Assembly: GCA_963741355.1 (NCBI GenBank)
Contig: CAVUIG010000019.1
Coordinates: 124,001-188,000 of the forward strand
Direction of reading: 5' to 3'
Length of the DNA stretch: 64,000 nucleotides
From: CAIWHR01 sp963741355
GTDB taxonomy: Bacteria > Pseudomonadota > Gammaproteobacteria > Burkholderiales > Casimicrobiaceae
Under the pieces are notes generated by a model. It worked only from the letters and a program-made list of their open reading frames with translations, made no database searches and was not told where the DNA came from. Shown piece after piece: positions 8,874 through 17,520 of this stretch (position 1 is its first letter; the number at the start of each line of letters is the position of its first letter). A program made the translations under genes and the position numbers.

Positions 8874-9491
8874 GCCTTGGCCGCCTTGGGTGCTTTCGGC
8901 GGGCGCCGGACGAACGTCACCGGGCGGTGTCTCGCGCTTCAGCTGGAAGTTCAGCGTGAACTCGTTGACGCGCGGCTCCTGCCCGCCCTGGCGCGCCGTG
9001 GGATTTGCGACGGACTTGATCTCGACGAGCTCGGGCTGCGTGAGCCACGGCGACGTCTCGATGTTGCGCATCAGCGTCGAGACCCGGGCGTTCGACTGCG
9101 CGTAGCCGACCAGCGTGACCTTGGTCCCCTGCTGCCGCAGCGAGCGCAGGTAGACGCCGTCGGGCAGCTGCCGGACCATCTGGTCGAGCAGGTGCACCGC
9201 CTCGGTCCGGTTGGTCTGGAGCATTTCCACGACCTGTTTGCGCGCCAGCAGCGCCTGCGTCTGCTCGCGGAGCCTGTCGATCTCCTTGATCTGCTCGTCG
9301 AGCTTGGCGATCTCGGTCTTCAGCAGCTTGTTGGCGCCCTGCTGATGCTCGATCTGGCTCGACAGCAGCACGTGCCCGAGGCCGACGACGGATAGCGCCA
9401 GCAGGGCAAGCCCCACGGCGATGGAAATGAACTGCCGCTGGCGTGCCTGCCGCTTCTGCTCGCGGTGAGGCAGCAGGTTGATGCGGATCAT
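8870..9491 (-). CDS. pilN: Type IV pilus inner-membrane protein PilN, frameshifted at the C terminus
   Basis: Partner of PilO. Its cytoplasmic N terminus MIRINLLPHR carries the NLLP motif that binds PilM, followed by a membrane span at about residues 24-46 and a periplasmic coiled-coil plus small domain (LPDGVYLRSLRQQG). About 206 residues. The open frame as given runs straight into pilO without a stop. One extra base in about 8890-8930 explains this: the next frame gives a Lys/Ala-rich tail (PPKAPKAAKA) and a TGA at 8870-8872 that overlaps the pilO ATG. The Shine-Dalgarno GGAGG of this gene lies in the 3' end of the dispersed repeat that fills the pilM-pilN gap. Confidence 0.92.
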
Positions 9492-9594
9492 TCCTCGGCC
9501 TCCGATCCGCTGCGGTGGCTCATAGGTTGCTCCGTCGGCCTCGCCTCAATCGCGCGGCGACGCGCCCTTCGGGCCTTGGCTTTGCCCGCCTTGC
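9492..9594 (-). repeat. Dispersed intergenic repeat, copy 1 (pilM/pilN)
   Basis: Fills the whole 103-base gap between pilM and pilN and points in the same direction as the genes. Core on the minus strand: GGGCAAAGCCAAGGCCCGAAG followed by GGCGCGTC, at about 9561-9590. It ends CGGAGGCCGAGGA directly before the pilN ATG, so the repeat supplies pilN's Shine-Dalgarno. It also starts immediately at the pilM stop (GAATGAGC). The same core occurs at about 35823, 38401, 50868 and 52411. Confidence 0.75.
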
Positions 9595-10686
9595 TCATTC
9601 GAAGCTCCGCAGCGCGAGTCCCGTGGCGATCAGCAGCAGCGGCGCGTCCTGCGCCAGCTGCCGCGGGCGGATCCGGTCGGACGCCGCCATGCCGCCGAAG
9701 GGGTTCGCGACGACGGTGGCCACTCCGGCGCGCTTCGCCACGAGCTCGTCCAGCCCGGGCAGCAGCGCTCCACCGCCCGCCAGGACGACGTGGTCGACCT
9801 GGCTGTAGGAGGTGGACGTGAAGAAGAACTGGAGCGCGCGCGTGATCTCGAGTGCCAGCGTCTCCATGAAGGGCTGCAGCACGTCGGCGTCGTAGTTCTC
9901 GGGGAGTCCCTGGTTCTTCTTCGCCGATTCGGCCTCCTCCGGCGAAAGGTTGAACGCACGCTGGATGTCGTGGGTCAACTGGTTGCCGCCAAAGGCCTGA
10001 TCCCGGGAGAACAGGAACTGATCGTTTCGCAGAACGTAGAAATGGGTGACGTGGGCACCGATGTCGACCAAGGCGATGTTCTGGTCGCGGCCGCTCACGG
10101 GGAGGGTCGGCGCGATCAGCCTGAAGGCTTCCTGCGTCGCATAGGACTCGACGTCCATGACCAGCGGCTTCAGGCCGGCGGCCTCGGCGATGGCGACGCG
10201 GTCCTCGACCTTTTCCTTGCGCGAGGCCGCGATCAGGATCTCGACCTCGTCGGGATTGTTGGGCGCGGGCCCCAGGACCTGGAAGTCGAGGTTGACCTCG
10301 TCCAGCGCGAAGGGGATGTACTGGTTCGCCTCGGCCTCGACGGCGAGCTCGAGCTCCTCCTCCTTCTGGCCGGAGGGCACGATGATCTTCTTGGTGATCA
10401 CCATCGCCGCCGGCAGCGCCAGCGCGATCTTGCGGTTGTGGCTGCCGAGGCGCTTGTGCGCCCGCCGCAGCGCCTCGCTCACCTGGTCGAGGTTGGCGAT
10501 GTTGCCGTCGGTGACGACGTCCTTGGGCAAGTTCTCGACGGCGTACCGCTCCAGGCGGTAGGCTCCGTTGCCGGCGTCCGCAAGCTCCACGAGCTTGATC
10601 GAGGTCGAGCTGATGTCGACCCCGACCAAGGACGGCGATTTTGTCCGAAAAACGTCAAGTGCCGAATTTAGGGTTTCTATGAGCAT
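9595..10686 (-). CDS. pilM: Type IV pilus assembly ATPase-like protein PilM
   Basis: Actin-fold cytoplasmic protein that caps the PilN N terminus and links the pilus motor to the envelope complex. It has 363 intact residues with VGVDISSTSIKLVEL (first phosphate loop, about 21-35), SHNRKIALALPAAMVI, LVDIGAHVTHFYVLR (second phosphate loop, about 215-229) and VVLAGGGALLPGLDELV (adenosine motif, about 300-316). The length matches PilM. It is the first gene of pilMNOPQ-aroK-aroB and is divergent from ponA across 152 bases. This is the classic proteobacterial order. Confidence 0.97.
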   Translation of the reverse strand: MLIETLNSALDVFRTKSPSLVGVDISSTSIKLVELADAGNGAYRLERYAVENLPKDVVTDGNIANLDQVSEALRRAHKRLGSHNRKIALALPAAMVITKKIIVPSGQKEEELELAVEAEANQYIPFALDEVNLDFQVLGPAPNNPDEVEILIAASRKEKVEDRVAIAEAAGLKPLVMDVESYATQEAFRLIAPTLPVSGRDQNIALVDIGAHVTHFYVLRNDQFLFSRDQAFGGNQLTHDIQRAFNLSPEEAESAKKNQGLPENYDADVLQPFMETLALEITRALQFFFTSTSYSQVDHVVLAGGGALLPGLDELVAKRAGVATVVANPFGGMAASDRIRPRQLAQDAPLLLIATGLALRSFE

Positions 10687-10770
10687 GGCGAACGTCCGCG
10701 CAATGCTGACAATCTACATTAAAGGTTGGCAGCAAGTATGAATCTTGTCAAATTGTTTGCCGGGCCGGGA

Positions 10771-10797
10771 TTGCTTTGTTGTATGCCCGCCTATAAT
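10771..10797 (+). promoter_or_regulatory. Probable ponA promoter
   Basis: A perfect TATAAT at 10792-10797 lies about 40 bases before the ponA ATG. TTGCTT at 10771-10776 could be the -35 box, although the 15-base spacing is short. Confidence 0.45.
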
Positions 10798-10838
10798 TCC
10801 CGGCTCGTTCCGCTCCGATAGGCAAGTTTTATTCCTCC

Positions 10839-13155
10839 ATGCTAAACCGCTGGCTTCTCTACGTCGGGTCCGTCCTGCTTGGGCTGGCGGTCGTTGGCGG
10901 TCTCCTCGGCGCCTTCGTGCTGGCGCTCCTTTATCCGACCCTCCCCTCCCTCGAAAGCCTGACCGACTACCAGCCCAAGATACCCCTCCGGATCGTTTCG
11001 GCCGAAGGCGACCTCCTGGGGGAATTCGGGGAGGAGCGGCGCGCCCTCGTGGCGATCGGCGAGGTCCCCGATATCATGAAAAAGGCCATCCTGGCCGCGG
11101 AGGACGAGCGCTTCTTCAGCCACGGCGGGGTCGACTACTTCAGCGTCCTCCGGGCGGCGCTGTCCAATGTGTCGACGGGCTCGCAGCAGGGCGCCGGGAC
11201 GATAACGATGCAGGTCGCGAGGAACTTCTTCCTGACGCGCGAAAAGACGCTCACTCGCAAGCTCCGGGAAGTCCTTCTCGCCTGGAAGATCGAGGCGAAC
11301 CTCAGCAAGGACGAGATCCTCGAGCTCTATATCAATCAGATCTTCCTGGGGCAGCGGGCCTATGGCTTCGGCGCCGCGGCGCAGATCTACTTCGGAAAGC
11401 CTCTCAAGGACGTCACGCCGGCCGAGGCGGCAATGCTGGCCGGGCTGCCGAAGGCGCCATCGGCCTACAACCCGGTGACCAACCCCAAACGGGCGAAGGT
11501 CCGCCAACTCTACGTATTGCGCCGGATGCACGACCTGCGCTTCCTCGACGACGCCCAGTACCGGGATGCCCAGATCGCGCCGCTCAATGTCCGCCAGGGC
11601 CTGCGCGACGCGGTGCCGACCCATGCCGAATACGTGGCCGAAATGGCGCGGCAGGTCGTGTTCGAGAGGTTCGGAGAAGAGGCCTATACGCGGGGGCTGA
11701 CCGTCTACACGACCATCCGGCGGGCCGACCAGGAGTCCGCCTACGCGGCCGTCCGGAAGGGGGTGATCGAGTACGACCGCCGGCACGGGTATCGCGGCCC
11801 CGAGTCGTTCATCTCGCTGCCTGACGACGCGGCCGACCGCGAGGCCGCGCTGGAAAGGGTGTTCCAGGAGACCTCCGACAGCGATGGCATCGTTCCGGCC
11901 GTGGTGCAGGAGGCCTCCCCTTCGGAAGTCAAGGCGGTCCTGGCCGACGGCGAGGTCGTTTCGATCCAGGGCGACGGCCTCAAGTTCGCCGCCCGCTCGC
12001 TCGGCGACAAGGCAGCGGCCGCGACGAGAATCCGGCCGGGCGCGGTGATCCGCGCGATGCGCGACGAGAAGGGTCGCTGGGGGATCGCGCAGATGCCCCA
12101 GGTCGAAAGCGCGTTCGTGTCGATGCGCCCCGCCGACGGCGCGCTGCTGTCGCTCGTCGGCGGCTTCGACTTCGACCGCAACAAGTTCAACCATGTGACC
12201 CAGGCCTGGCGCCAGCCGGGATCCGCATTCAAGCCGTTCATCTACTCCGCCGCGCTGGAGAAGGGCTTCACCCCGGCCACAGTCGTCAACGACGCGCCCT
12301 TCTTCGTTCCTGCGGAAAAGACGGGCGGCGAGGATTGGGAGCCCAAGAACTACGACGGCAAGTTCGAGGGGCCGATGCGCGTGCGCACCGCGCTCGCGAA
12401 GTCGAAGAATCTCGTCATGGTGCGGGTGATGCAGGCGATCGGGCCGCGCTATGCGCAGGACTACATCGCGCGCTTCGGGTTCGACCCGAAGCTGCACCCG
12501 CCGTACTTGACCATGGCACTGGGCGCCGGAGCGGCGACGCCGCTGCAGATGGTCGACGCCTACGCGGTGTTCGCGAACGGCGGCTACCGGGTGACGCCGT
12601 ACCTAATCACCAGGGTTCTCGACGCCAGGGGCAACGTGCTCTCCGAGGTCGCGCCGCCCGTGCCGGACGACGAGCGCGACCGCGCCATCGACCCGCGCAA
12701 TGCCTGGATCATGACGTCGCTCATGAAGGACGTCATCAGGTACGGCACAGGAGCCCGCGCGATGTCGCTCAACCGGACCGACCTCGCCGGAAAGACCGGC
12801 ACCACCAACGAGAACGTCGATGCCTGGTTCTGCGGTTTCGACGCGGCGATGGTGGGGGTCTCGTGGATCGGATATGACCAGCCGAAGACGCTCGGCACCA
12901 ATGAGACCGGCGCCGTGGCCGCGCTGCCGATCTGGATCTCGTTCATGGCGAAGGCCCTGAAAGGGCGCGCCGGAGTCCAGCCTGCCGATGCCCGAGGGCG
13001 TGGTCGCGATCAAGATCAACGTCGACACGGGACTGCGCGACGACGCGGGGGGGCTGACCGAATTCTTCTACAGCGAATTCCCGCCGCGGGCACGCGACGA
13101 CAGCCTTTCGCCGACCGGGCAATCCGGCAAGGACATTCGCGAGCAGCTCTTCTGA
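10839..13155 (+). CDS. ponA: Penicillin-binding protein 1A (bifunctional), frameshifted near the C terminus
   Basis: Inner-membrane peptidoglycan glycosyltransferase and transpeptidase, about 772 codons. It has an N-terminal membrane anchor (about residues 5-30) and a GT51 domain with AAEDERFFSHGGVDY (catalytic Glu) and GAGTITMQVARNFFL. An OB-like insertion follows, then the transpeptidase domain with SxxK in PGSAFKPFIY, SxN in SKNLVM and the KTGT box in LAGKTGTTNENVDAW. One extra G near 12960-12963 (AAAGGG for AAAGG) breaks the frame. Removing it gives the expected tail ending LSPTGQSGKDIREQLF and a stop at 13153-13155. Without correction the frame falsely joins the next gene. Confidence 0.95.
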
Positions 13156-13160
13156 CGCCA

Positions 13161-13784
13161 ATGGACCGCAATCGTGACGGCGGGCGCGACCGGGGCCGCG
13201 GCGGCGGCGCCGCCCGGGCTTCGCAGGACCGCGCCCGCATCGCGCAGGTGGCCGCCCGGCTCATCGCCGAGCACGGGCTCACCGACTGGTCGGCGGCCAA
13301 GCGCAAGGCGGCGCGGCAACTGATGCTTCCCGAATCGGCAGCGCTGCCCTCGAACGAGGAGCTCACCGAGGCGCTGCAATCCCACCATGCGCTGTTCGAC
13401 GCGGCCGCGCACGAAGCGAGCCTGCGCGCTCAGCGTGCCGAGGCGCTCGTGTGGATGAAACGGCTGGCCGCCTGGAATCCGCTGCTCGTCGGCGGCGTTG
13501 CCGCCGGATGGGCGACCCGGCACAGCGACGTCCGGCTGGAGCTCGTCGCCGACGATCCGAAGCCCGTCGAGATCGCGCTCGCCAGCGGCGGCGTCCGCTA
13601 TGTGGCGCTGCCCCCGCGTGCCGATGCCGACGACGCGGGTTCCGCGCATCTGCTGCTCGAGTCGCCGCGCGCCAGCGTGCGGCTCACCATCGTCTCGGCG
13701 CAGCAGCGGCGCAACCGCCCGCGGCGCACCGACGAGCCCAGGCTCGACGCGGCAGCGGTCGCCGCGTTGCTCGATTCCCCGTAG
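13161..13784 (+). CDS. Conserved hypothetical protein, nucleotidyltransferase-like
   Basis: 207-residue cytoplasmic protein five bases after ponA. It has a basic N terminus (MDRNRDGGRDRGRG), a helical segment (AARLIAEHGLTDWSAAKRKAARQLML) and a central part, LAAWNPLLVGGVAAGWATRHSDVRLEL. The last part resembles the GS-(x)-D pattern of small nucleotidyltransferase folds: a Gly-rich turn, then HSDVRLEL. Proteins of this kind are common and uncharacterised in betaproteobacteria. The open frame upstream continues from the shifted ponA frame, but the ATG at 13161 and the restored ponA stop show it is a separate gene. I infer a folded enzyme-like domain; the function is unknown. Confidence 0.8.
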   Translation: MDRNRDGGRDRGRGGGAARASQDRARIAQVAARLIAEHGLTDWSAAKRKAARQLMLPESAALPSNEELTEALQSHHALFDAAAHEASLRAQRAEALVWMKRLAAWNPLLVGGVAAGWATRHSDVRLELVADDPKPVEIALASGGVRYVALPPRADADDAGSAHLLLESPRASVRLTIVSAQQRRNRPRRTDEPRLDAAAVAALLDSP

Positions 13785-13790
13785 CGCCCG

Positions 13791-14807
13791 TCAGCGCGCG
13801 TCCTCGGCGAGCCATTCCGCCGCGACCATCGCGAAATAGGTGAGGATCGCGTCGGCGCCCGCGCGCTTGAACGCGGTGAGCGCTTCCAGCACGCACGGGC
13901 GCTCGTCGATCCATCCGTTGGCGCCCGCGGCCTTCAGCATCGCGTATTCGCCCGACACCTGATACACCGCCGTCGGCGCGCCGAACGCGTCCTTCACGCG
14001 GCGCACGATGTCGAGATACGGCATGCCCGGCTTCACCATGACCATGTCGGCGCCCTCGTCGAGGTCGAGGCGCACCTCCCACAGGGCTTCGTCGCTGTTC
14101 GCCGGGTCCATCTGGTAGGTGTACTTGTTGCCGGCTCCCAGGTTGCCCGACGAGCCGACCGCGTCGCGAAAAGGCCCGTAGAACGAGGACGCGTACTTGG
14201 CCGAATACGCGAGAATGCGCGTGTGGATCGCGCCGGCGCCGTCGAGCGCCGCGCGAATCGCGCCGATGCGCCCGTCCATCATGTCGGAGGGCGCGACGAT
14301 GTCGACCCCCGCGCCGGCGTGGCAGAGCGACTGCTTCACGAGCGCCGCCACGGTCTCGTCGTTCATCACGTACCCGTTCGAATCGATGAGGCCGTCCTGG
14401 CCATGACTCGTGTACGGATCGAGGGCGACGTCCGTGATCACGCCGAGGTCCGGGAACCGCTCCTTGAGCGCGCGCACGGCGCGCGGCACGAGGCCCTCCG
14501 CGCGCCACGCCTCGGCGGCGTCGAGACTCTTCTGCTCGGCGGGAATCACCGGGAACAACGCGAGCGCGGGAATGCCGAGCTTCACGCAGCGCTCGGCGTC
14601 GTGGAACAGGAGGTCGAGGCTCTTGCGCGATATCCCGGGCAGCGAGGCGACGGGCTCCTCCCGGCGCTCCCCGTCCAGCACGAACACCGGATAGATGAGA
14701 TCGTCCGCGGTGAGGCGATGCTCCCGCATCAGCCGGCGCGAAAAATCGTCGCGCCGCATCCGCCGCATCCGTGTCGCGGGATACCGCCCGGAAAAATCGA
14801 ATCCCAT
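13791..14807 (-). CDS. hemB: Delta-aminolevulinic acid dehydratase (porphobilinogen synthase)
   Basis: Condenses two 5-aminolevulinate molecules to porphobilinogen for heme. 338 intact residues. Visible motifs are YPVFVLDG at the start of the barrel, PSDMMDGRIGAIR, SSFYGPFRDAV with the first active-site Lys region, and MVMVKPGMPYLDI with the Schiff-base Lys. The metal-loop segment reads DVALDPYTSHGQDG. Asp and Ala stand where zinc-type enzymes have Cys, so this is the magnesium-responsive, non-zinc type. It is convergent with ponA and the hypothetical. The Shine-Dalgarno GAGGCAGG lies before the ATG. Confidence 0.97.
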   Translation of the reverse strand: MGFDFSGRYPATRMRRMRRDDFSRRLMREHRLTADDLIYPVFVLDGERREEPVASLPGISRKSLDLLFHDAERCVKLGIPALALFPVIPAEQKSLDAAEAWRAEGLVPRAVRALKERFPDLGVITDVALDPYTSHGQDGLIDSNGYVMNDETVAALVKQSLCHAGAGVDIVAPSDMMDGRIGAIRAALDGAGAIHTRILAYSAKYASSFYGPFRDAVGSSGNLGAGNKYTYQMDPANSDEALWEVRLDLDEGADMVMVKPGMPYLDIVRRVKDAFGAPTAVYQVSGEYAMLKAAGANGWIDERPCVLEALTAFKRAGADAILTYFAMVAAEWLAEDAR

Positions 14808-14848
14808 GTCGGAACCTGCCTCGTTGGCTCGAAATCGAATGGCGCGTC

Positions 14849-14877
14849 ATCGTAACGGCGCCGCCAGGCCACTGCAA
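14849..14877 (-). promoter_or_regulatory. Possible hemB promoter
   Basis: On the minus strand TTGCAG, 17 bases, TACGAT, about 40 bases upstream of the hemB start. Both boxes are partial matches to sigma-70, but the spacing is ideal. Confidence 0.35.
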
Positions 14878-14944
14878 ACCCCGCGCTGCCGGCATTGGAT
14901 CGGCGCGATGTCACGCCGACTTTACCCCTGATCGCGTCAGGGAT

Positions 14945-15110
14945 GCATGACAAAAATTGTCGGGAACTCCGCTGCGGGACGGCGGTCTATTTTCGCAGAC
15001 GGCAACGTCTCCCGCTTTCCTCCCTGAGCGGGTGCCCTCGTAGCGATCTATCCTACGCAGGGCGTTTTGGGCCCCGCGGCACTCCCCTTGATCGCGGGGC
15101 CTTTTCTTTG
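14945..15110 (+). ncRNA. Candidate structured small RNA with terminator, partly antisense to the engB 3' end
   Basis: Four hairpins follow one another on the plus strand. AGACG-GCAA-CGTCT with a GNRA loop spans 14997-15010. CCCGCT / AGCGGG with loop TTCCTCCCTG spans 15011-15032. GCCCTCGTAG / CTACG(C)AGGGC spans 15034-15063. The perfect 9-base stem GGCCCCGCG / CGCGGGGCC spans 15070-15101 and is followed by TTTTCTTT, a Rho-independent terminator. No plus-strand protein gene ends here: hemB and engB are both on the minus strand. The second loop exposes CCUCC, an anti-Shine-Dalgarno sequence. The 5' end is a guess; an inverted repeat GACAA-3-TTGTC lies at about 14949-14961 and no clear promoter was found. 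The last 55 bases overlap the engB 3' end in antisense. Confidence 0.45.
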
Positions 15111-15757
15111 GTGTCGCCGTATTTGCGTTCCGGACGCGCAGGTGTCGGCGCGTCGAGCTGCAGCCAGTCGCAGATCGTCGTCTCGGCGCCTTCGATGCCG
15201 ATGCGCCGGGTCGCCGAGAACGGCACGACGGTGAATTGCGCCGCGTGCAGCGGAAACGTCCGCGCGATTCCGGCGAGGATCGCGGCCTTGGCCGTGCGCT
15301 GCGTCGATGCCGTCAGCTTGTCCATCTTCGTCGCGAGCAGCAGCACCGGACGCGCGGACGGCAGGAACGACGACAGCAGCTGCACGTCGAGATCGGAAAT
15401 CCCGTGCCGCGCGTCGACGATCAGGATGAGCCCGACGAGGGGCTGGCGTGTCGCCACGTACCGCCCGAGAAAGTCCTGCCAGTGGCGCTTGAGGTCCTGC
15501 GGAACGGCCGCGTACCCGTAACCGGGAAGATCGGCGATCAACGCGCCCGAGACGAGGCGAAAGAAGTTTATCTGCTGCGTGCGCCCCGGCATCTTGCTGG
15601 TGAACGCGAGCCGCGTGCGGTTCGCGAGCGCATTGATCGCGCTCGACTTTCCGGCGTTCGAGCGCCCCGCGAACGCGATTTCCGGCGGGCCGGGCGCGGG
15701 TAACTGATCATCGTTGGCGACCGAGAGGACGAACTCGGCGTTCTGCAGCGGATGCAT
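15053..15757 (-). CDS. engB: Ribosome biogenesis GTP-binding protein YsxC/EngB
   Basis: Essential small GTPase of large-subunit assembly and cell division. Choosing the ATG at 15757 gives 234 residues starting MHPLQNAEFVLS. The open frame extends upstream for 40 basic codons that do not look like the family. Motifs: G1 AGRSNAGKSS, G2 region MPGRTQQINFF, G3 DLPGYGYA, G4 ATKMDKLT and G5-like PFSATRRIG. The C-terminal tail past the domain (KEKAPRSRGVPRGPKRPA) is basic. Its coding DNA is the same sequence that forms the plus-strand terminator hairpin at 15070-15101. Divergent from the cytochrome c4 gene. Confidence 0.93.
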   Translation of the reverse strand: MHPLQNAEFVLSVANDDQLPAPGPPEIAFAGRSNAGKSSAINALANRTRLAFTSKMPGRTQQINFFRLVSGALIADLPGYGYAAVPQDLKRHWQDFLGRYVATRQPLVGLILIVDARHGISDLDVQLLSSFLPSARPVLLLATKMDKLTASTQRTAKAAILAGIARTFPLHAAQFTVVPFSATRRIGIEGAETTICDWLQLDAPTPARPERKYGDTKEKAPRSRGVPRGPKRPA

Positions 15758-15799
15758 CAGGCGGCGACGGCGTGCGCGGCGCGCAGGGACGGCGCGGCT

Positions 15800-15828
15800 T
15801 TGGCCGGGGCGGGTGAATCCGCTACAAT
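15800..15828 (+). promoter_or_regulatory. Probable promoter of the cytochrome c4 gene
   Basis: TTGGCC (four of six), exactly 17 bases, TACAAT (five of six), about 95 bases upstream of the ATG at 15923. Confidence 0.5.
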
Positions 15829-15922
15829 GCGTTGGTTTTGCACCATTGAATCGGCCATTGGCAGGACACCGGATCAATCAATCCCCGGGGAGCCGTCGGC
15901 CGCACGTCCAGGAGTTACCCGC

Positions 15923-16567
15923 ATGAAACGTCTGATGCTGCTGGCCGCGGTCATTGGCGCGTGGCCCGTGGCGGTTGCGCATGCCGCCGGAGAAGCGCCT
16001 GCGAAACCGGATCTCGCCAAGGCGAAGTCGATCGTGACGCAGGTGTGCTCGGCGTGCCACGGGACCGACGGAAACAGCGCGACGCCCGTGAATCCATCGC
16101 TCGCTGGACAGCCGGCCCAGTATATCACCCTGCAATTGAGCCACTTCAAGGCGGGAATCCGCACCAATCCGGTGATGCAGGGGATGGCCGCCGCATTGAC
16201 GCCGGAGGACATGACGGCGCTCGGCGTCTACTTCTCGCAACAGAAGCCGAAGCTTCAATCGGCGAAGGATGCCGCGCTCGTGCGTGCGGGGCAGCAGCTC
16301 TATCGCGGCGGCGACGCCGCGACCGGGGTCCCGGCGTGCGCCGCGTGCCATGGCCCGGCCGGCGCCGGCGTGCCGAAGAATTATCCGCGTCTCGCGGGAC
16401 AGTATTCCGATTACGCGTACGCGCAGCTCAAGGCGTTCAAGGCGCGCGAGCGCGGCGCCGACAAGGAAGGCAAGGACGTCAACGGCAGCATCATGGCCGC
16501 GATCGCGGCGAAGCTGTCCGACGCTCAGATGAAGGCGGTCGCCGAGTACACCTCCGGGCTGCGCTGA
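15923..16567 (+). CDS. Diheme cytochrome c4
   Basis: Periplasmic electron carrier with two class I cytochrome c domains, about 214 residues. The ATG at 15923 gives a Sec signal peptide cleaved near AHA-AGEA, and AGGAG stands 9 bases before it. The first heme site is CSACHG (about residue 42) and the second CAACHG (about 137). Each domain has a later Met-ligand segment (NPVMQGMAAAL and NGSIMAAIAAKL). The two domains carry parallel motifs (NPSLAGQPAQY and YPRLAGQYSDY), as expected for an internal duplication. It lies divergent from engB, a frequent betaproteobacterial neighbour. Likely partner of a terminal oxidase. Confidence 0.95.
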   Translation: MKRLMLLAAVIGAWPVAVAHAAGEAPAKPDLAKAKSIVTQVCSACHGTDGNSATPVNPSLAGQPAQYITLQLSHFKAGIRTNPVMQGMAAALTPEDMTALGVYFSQQKPKLQSAKDAALVRAGQQLYRGGDAATGVPACAACHGPAGAGVPKNYPRLAGQYSDYAYAQLKAFKARERGADKEGKDVNGSIMAAIAAKLSDAQMKAVAEYTSGLR

Positions 16568-16637
16568 GCATTCGTCGCAGCCCGCGCGGGCGCTCGCCAC
16601 GCGCGCCGCTGCCGCCTGAACCGCCGCCAGGCTCGCG

Positions 16638-17501
16638 CTACGCGTCGCTCGCGCCGCAGCGCGCCAGCGCATCGCGCCAGTCCGGCAGCGCGAATCCGAA
16701 CGTCGCTTCGAATTTCGCCGTGGCGAGCACGCCGTACGGCGGGCGGCGCGCGGGCAGCGGGTATTCGGCCGTCGTGATCGGCACGACGCGCGGGCTCCCC
16801 GCATTGCCGACGATCGCGCGCGCGAAGTCGTGCCAGCTCGCCTCTCCCGTCGAGCTCAGGTGGTAGAGCCCGGCGCGCTCCGCCAACGGCGCCAATCCGC
16901 CGCCCACGACACGTGTCGTCGCTTCGGCGAGCACGCGGCTCCAGTTCGGCACTCCGCGCTGATCCGAGACGATCCGCAATTCGTCGCGCTCGCCGGCGAG
17001 GCGCCGGATCGTCAGCAGGAAATTCTTCCCGCGCAGCCCGTAGACCCAGCTGGTGCGGAACACGAGCGCATGCGCGCCGACGGCGGCGATCGCGCGCTCT
17101 CCCTCGAGCTTGGTCGCGCCGTAGACGTTGAGCGGCCCGGTCGGCGCGTCTTCGGGGTAGGGCGTCGTGCGCGCGCCGTCGAAGACGTAATCCGTCGAGA
17201 AGTGGACGAGGACGGCGCCGAGGCGCCGCGCCTCCTCGGCGAGCACGCCGGGCGCCACCGCGTTCACGGCGTGCGCCTGCGCGGGCTCTTCCTCCGCGCG
17301 ATCGACCGCCGTGTACGCGCCGGCGTTGACGACGAGCCTGGGTTTCGCGCCGCGCATGGCGGCGACGATCGCGTCGGCGCTCGCGAGATCGAGCGTGGCG
17401 CGATCCGTCGCGACGATGTCGCCGAGCGGCGCCAGCAGATGAACGAGCTCGAAGCCGACCTGGCCGGCGGCGCCGGTCACGAGGATCGTCGGGCGTTGCA
17501 T
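16638..17501 (-). CDS. rfbD: dTDP-4-dehydrorhamnose reductase
   Basis: Last step of dTDP-L-rhamnose synthesis, NAD(P)H-dependent. With the ATG at 17501 the protein has 287 residues and begins directly with the Rossmann strand TILVTGAAGQVGFELV; the open frame upstream contributes 71 non-homologous residues and is not used. Motifs include INAGAYTAVDRAEEE-type VNAGAYTAVDRAEEE, FSTDYVFDGA, the catalytic YGATK, and RTSWVYGLRGKNF. Intact. Last gene of the operon; rfbC ends 19 bases before it. Confidence 0.95.
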   Translation of the reverse strand: MQRPTILVTGAAGQVGFELVHLLAPLGDIVATDRATLDLASADAIVAAMRGAKPRLVVNAGAYTAVDRAEEEPAQAHAVNAVAPGVLAEEARRLGAVLVHFSTDYVFDGARTTPYPEDAPTGPLNVYGATKLEGERAIAAVGAHALVFRTSWVYGLRGKNFLLTIRRLAGERDELRIVSDQRGVPNWSRVLAEATTRVVGGGLAPLAERAGLYHLSSTGEASWHDFARAIVGNAGSPRVVPITTAEYPLPARRPPYGVLATAKFEATFGFALPDWRDALARCGASDA

Positions 17502-17520
17502 GCGGATCCGGGTTACTCCG

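Noticed and set aside
7722..9491. Apparent PilN-PilO-PilP fusion of 589 residues
   Set aside because: Created by two single-base insertions; PilP has its own signal peptide and lipobox and PilO its own start.
10718..10751. TTGACA on the minus strand upstream of pilM with TTTAAT beyond it
   Set aside because: Spacing of 22 bases is too long for a sigma-70 promoter; no better partner found.
10839..13784. Apparent 981-residue fusion of PBP1A with a downstream domain
   Set aside because: One extra G near 12960 removes the ponA stop; corrected, two separate genes appear.
14945..15110. Reading the hairpin cluster as the engB terminator on the minus strand
   Set aside because: The T-run follows the last stem only on the plus strand; on the minus strand the stems are followed by GC-rich DNA.
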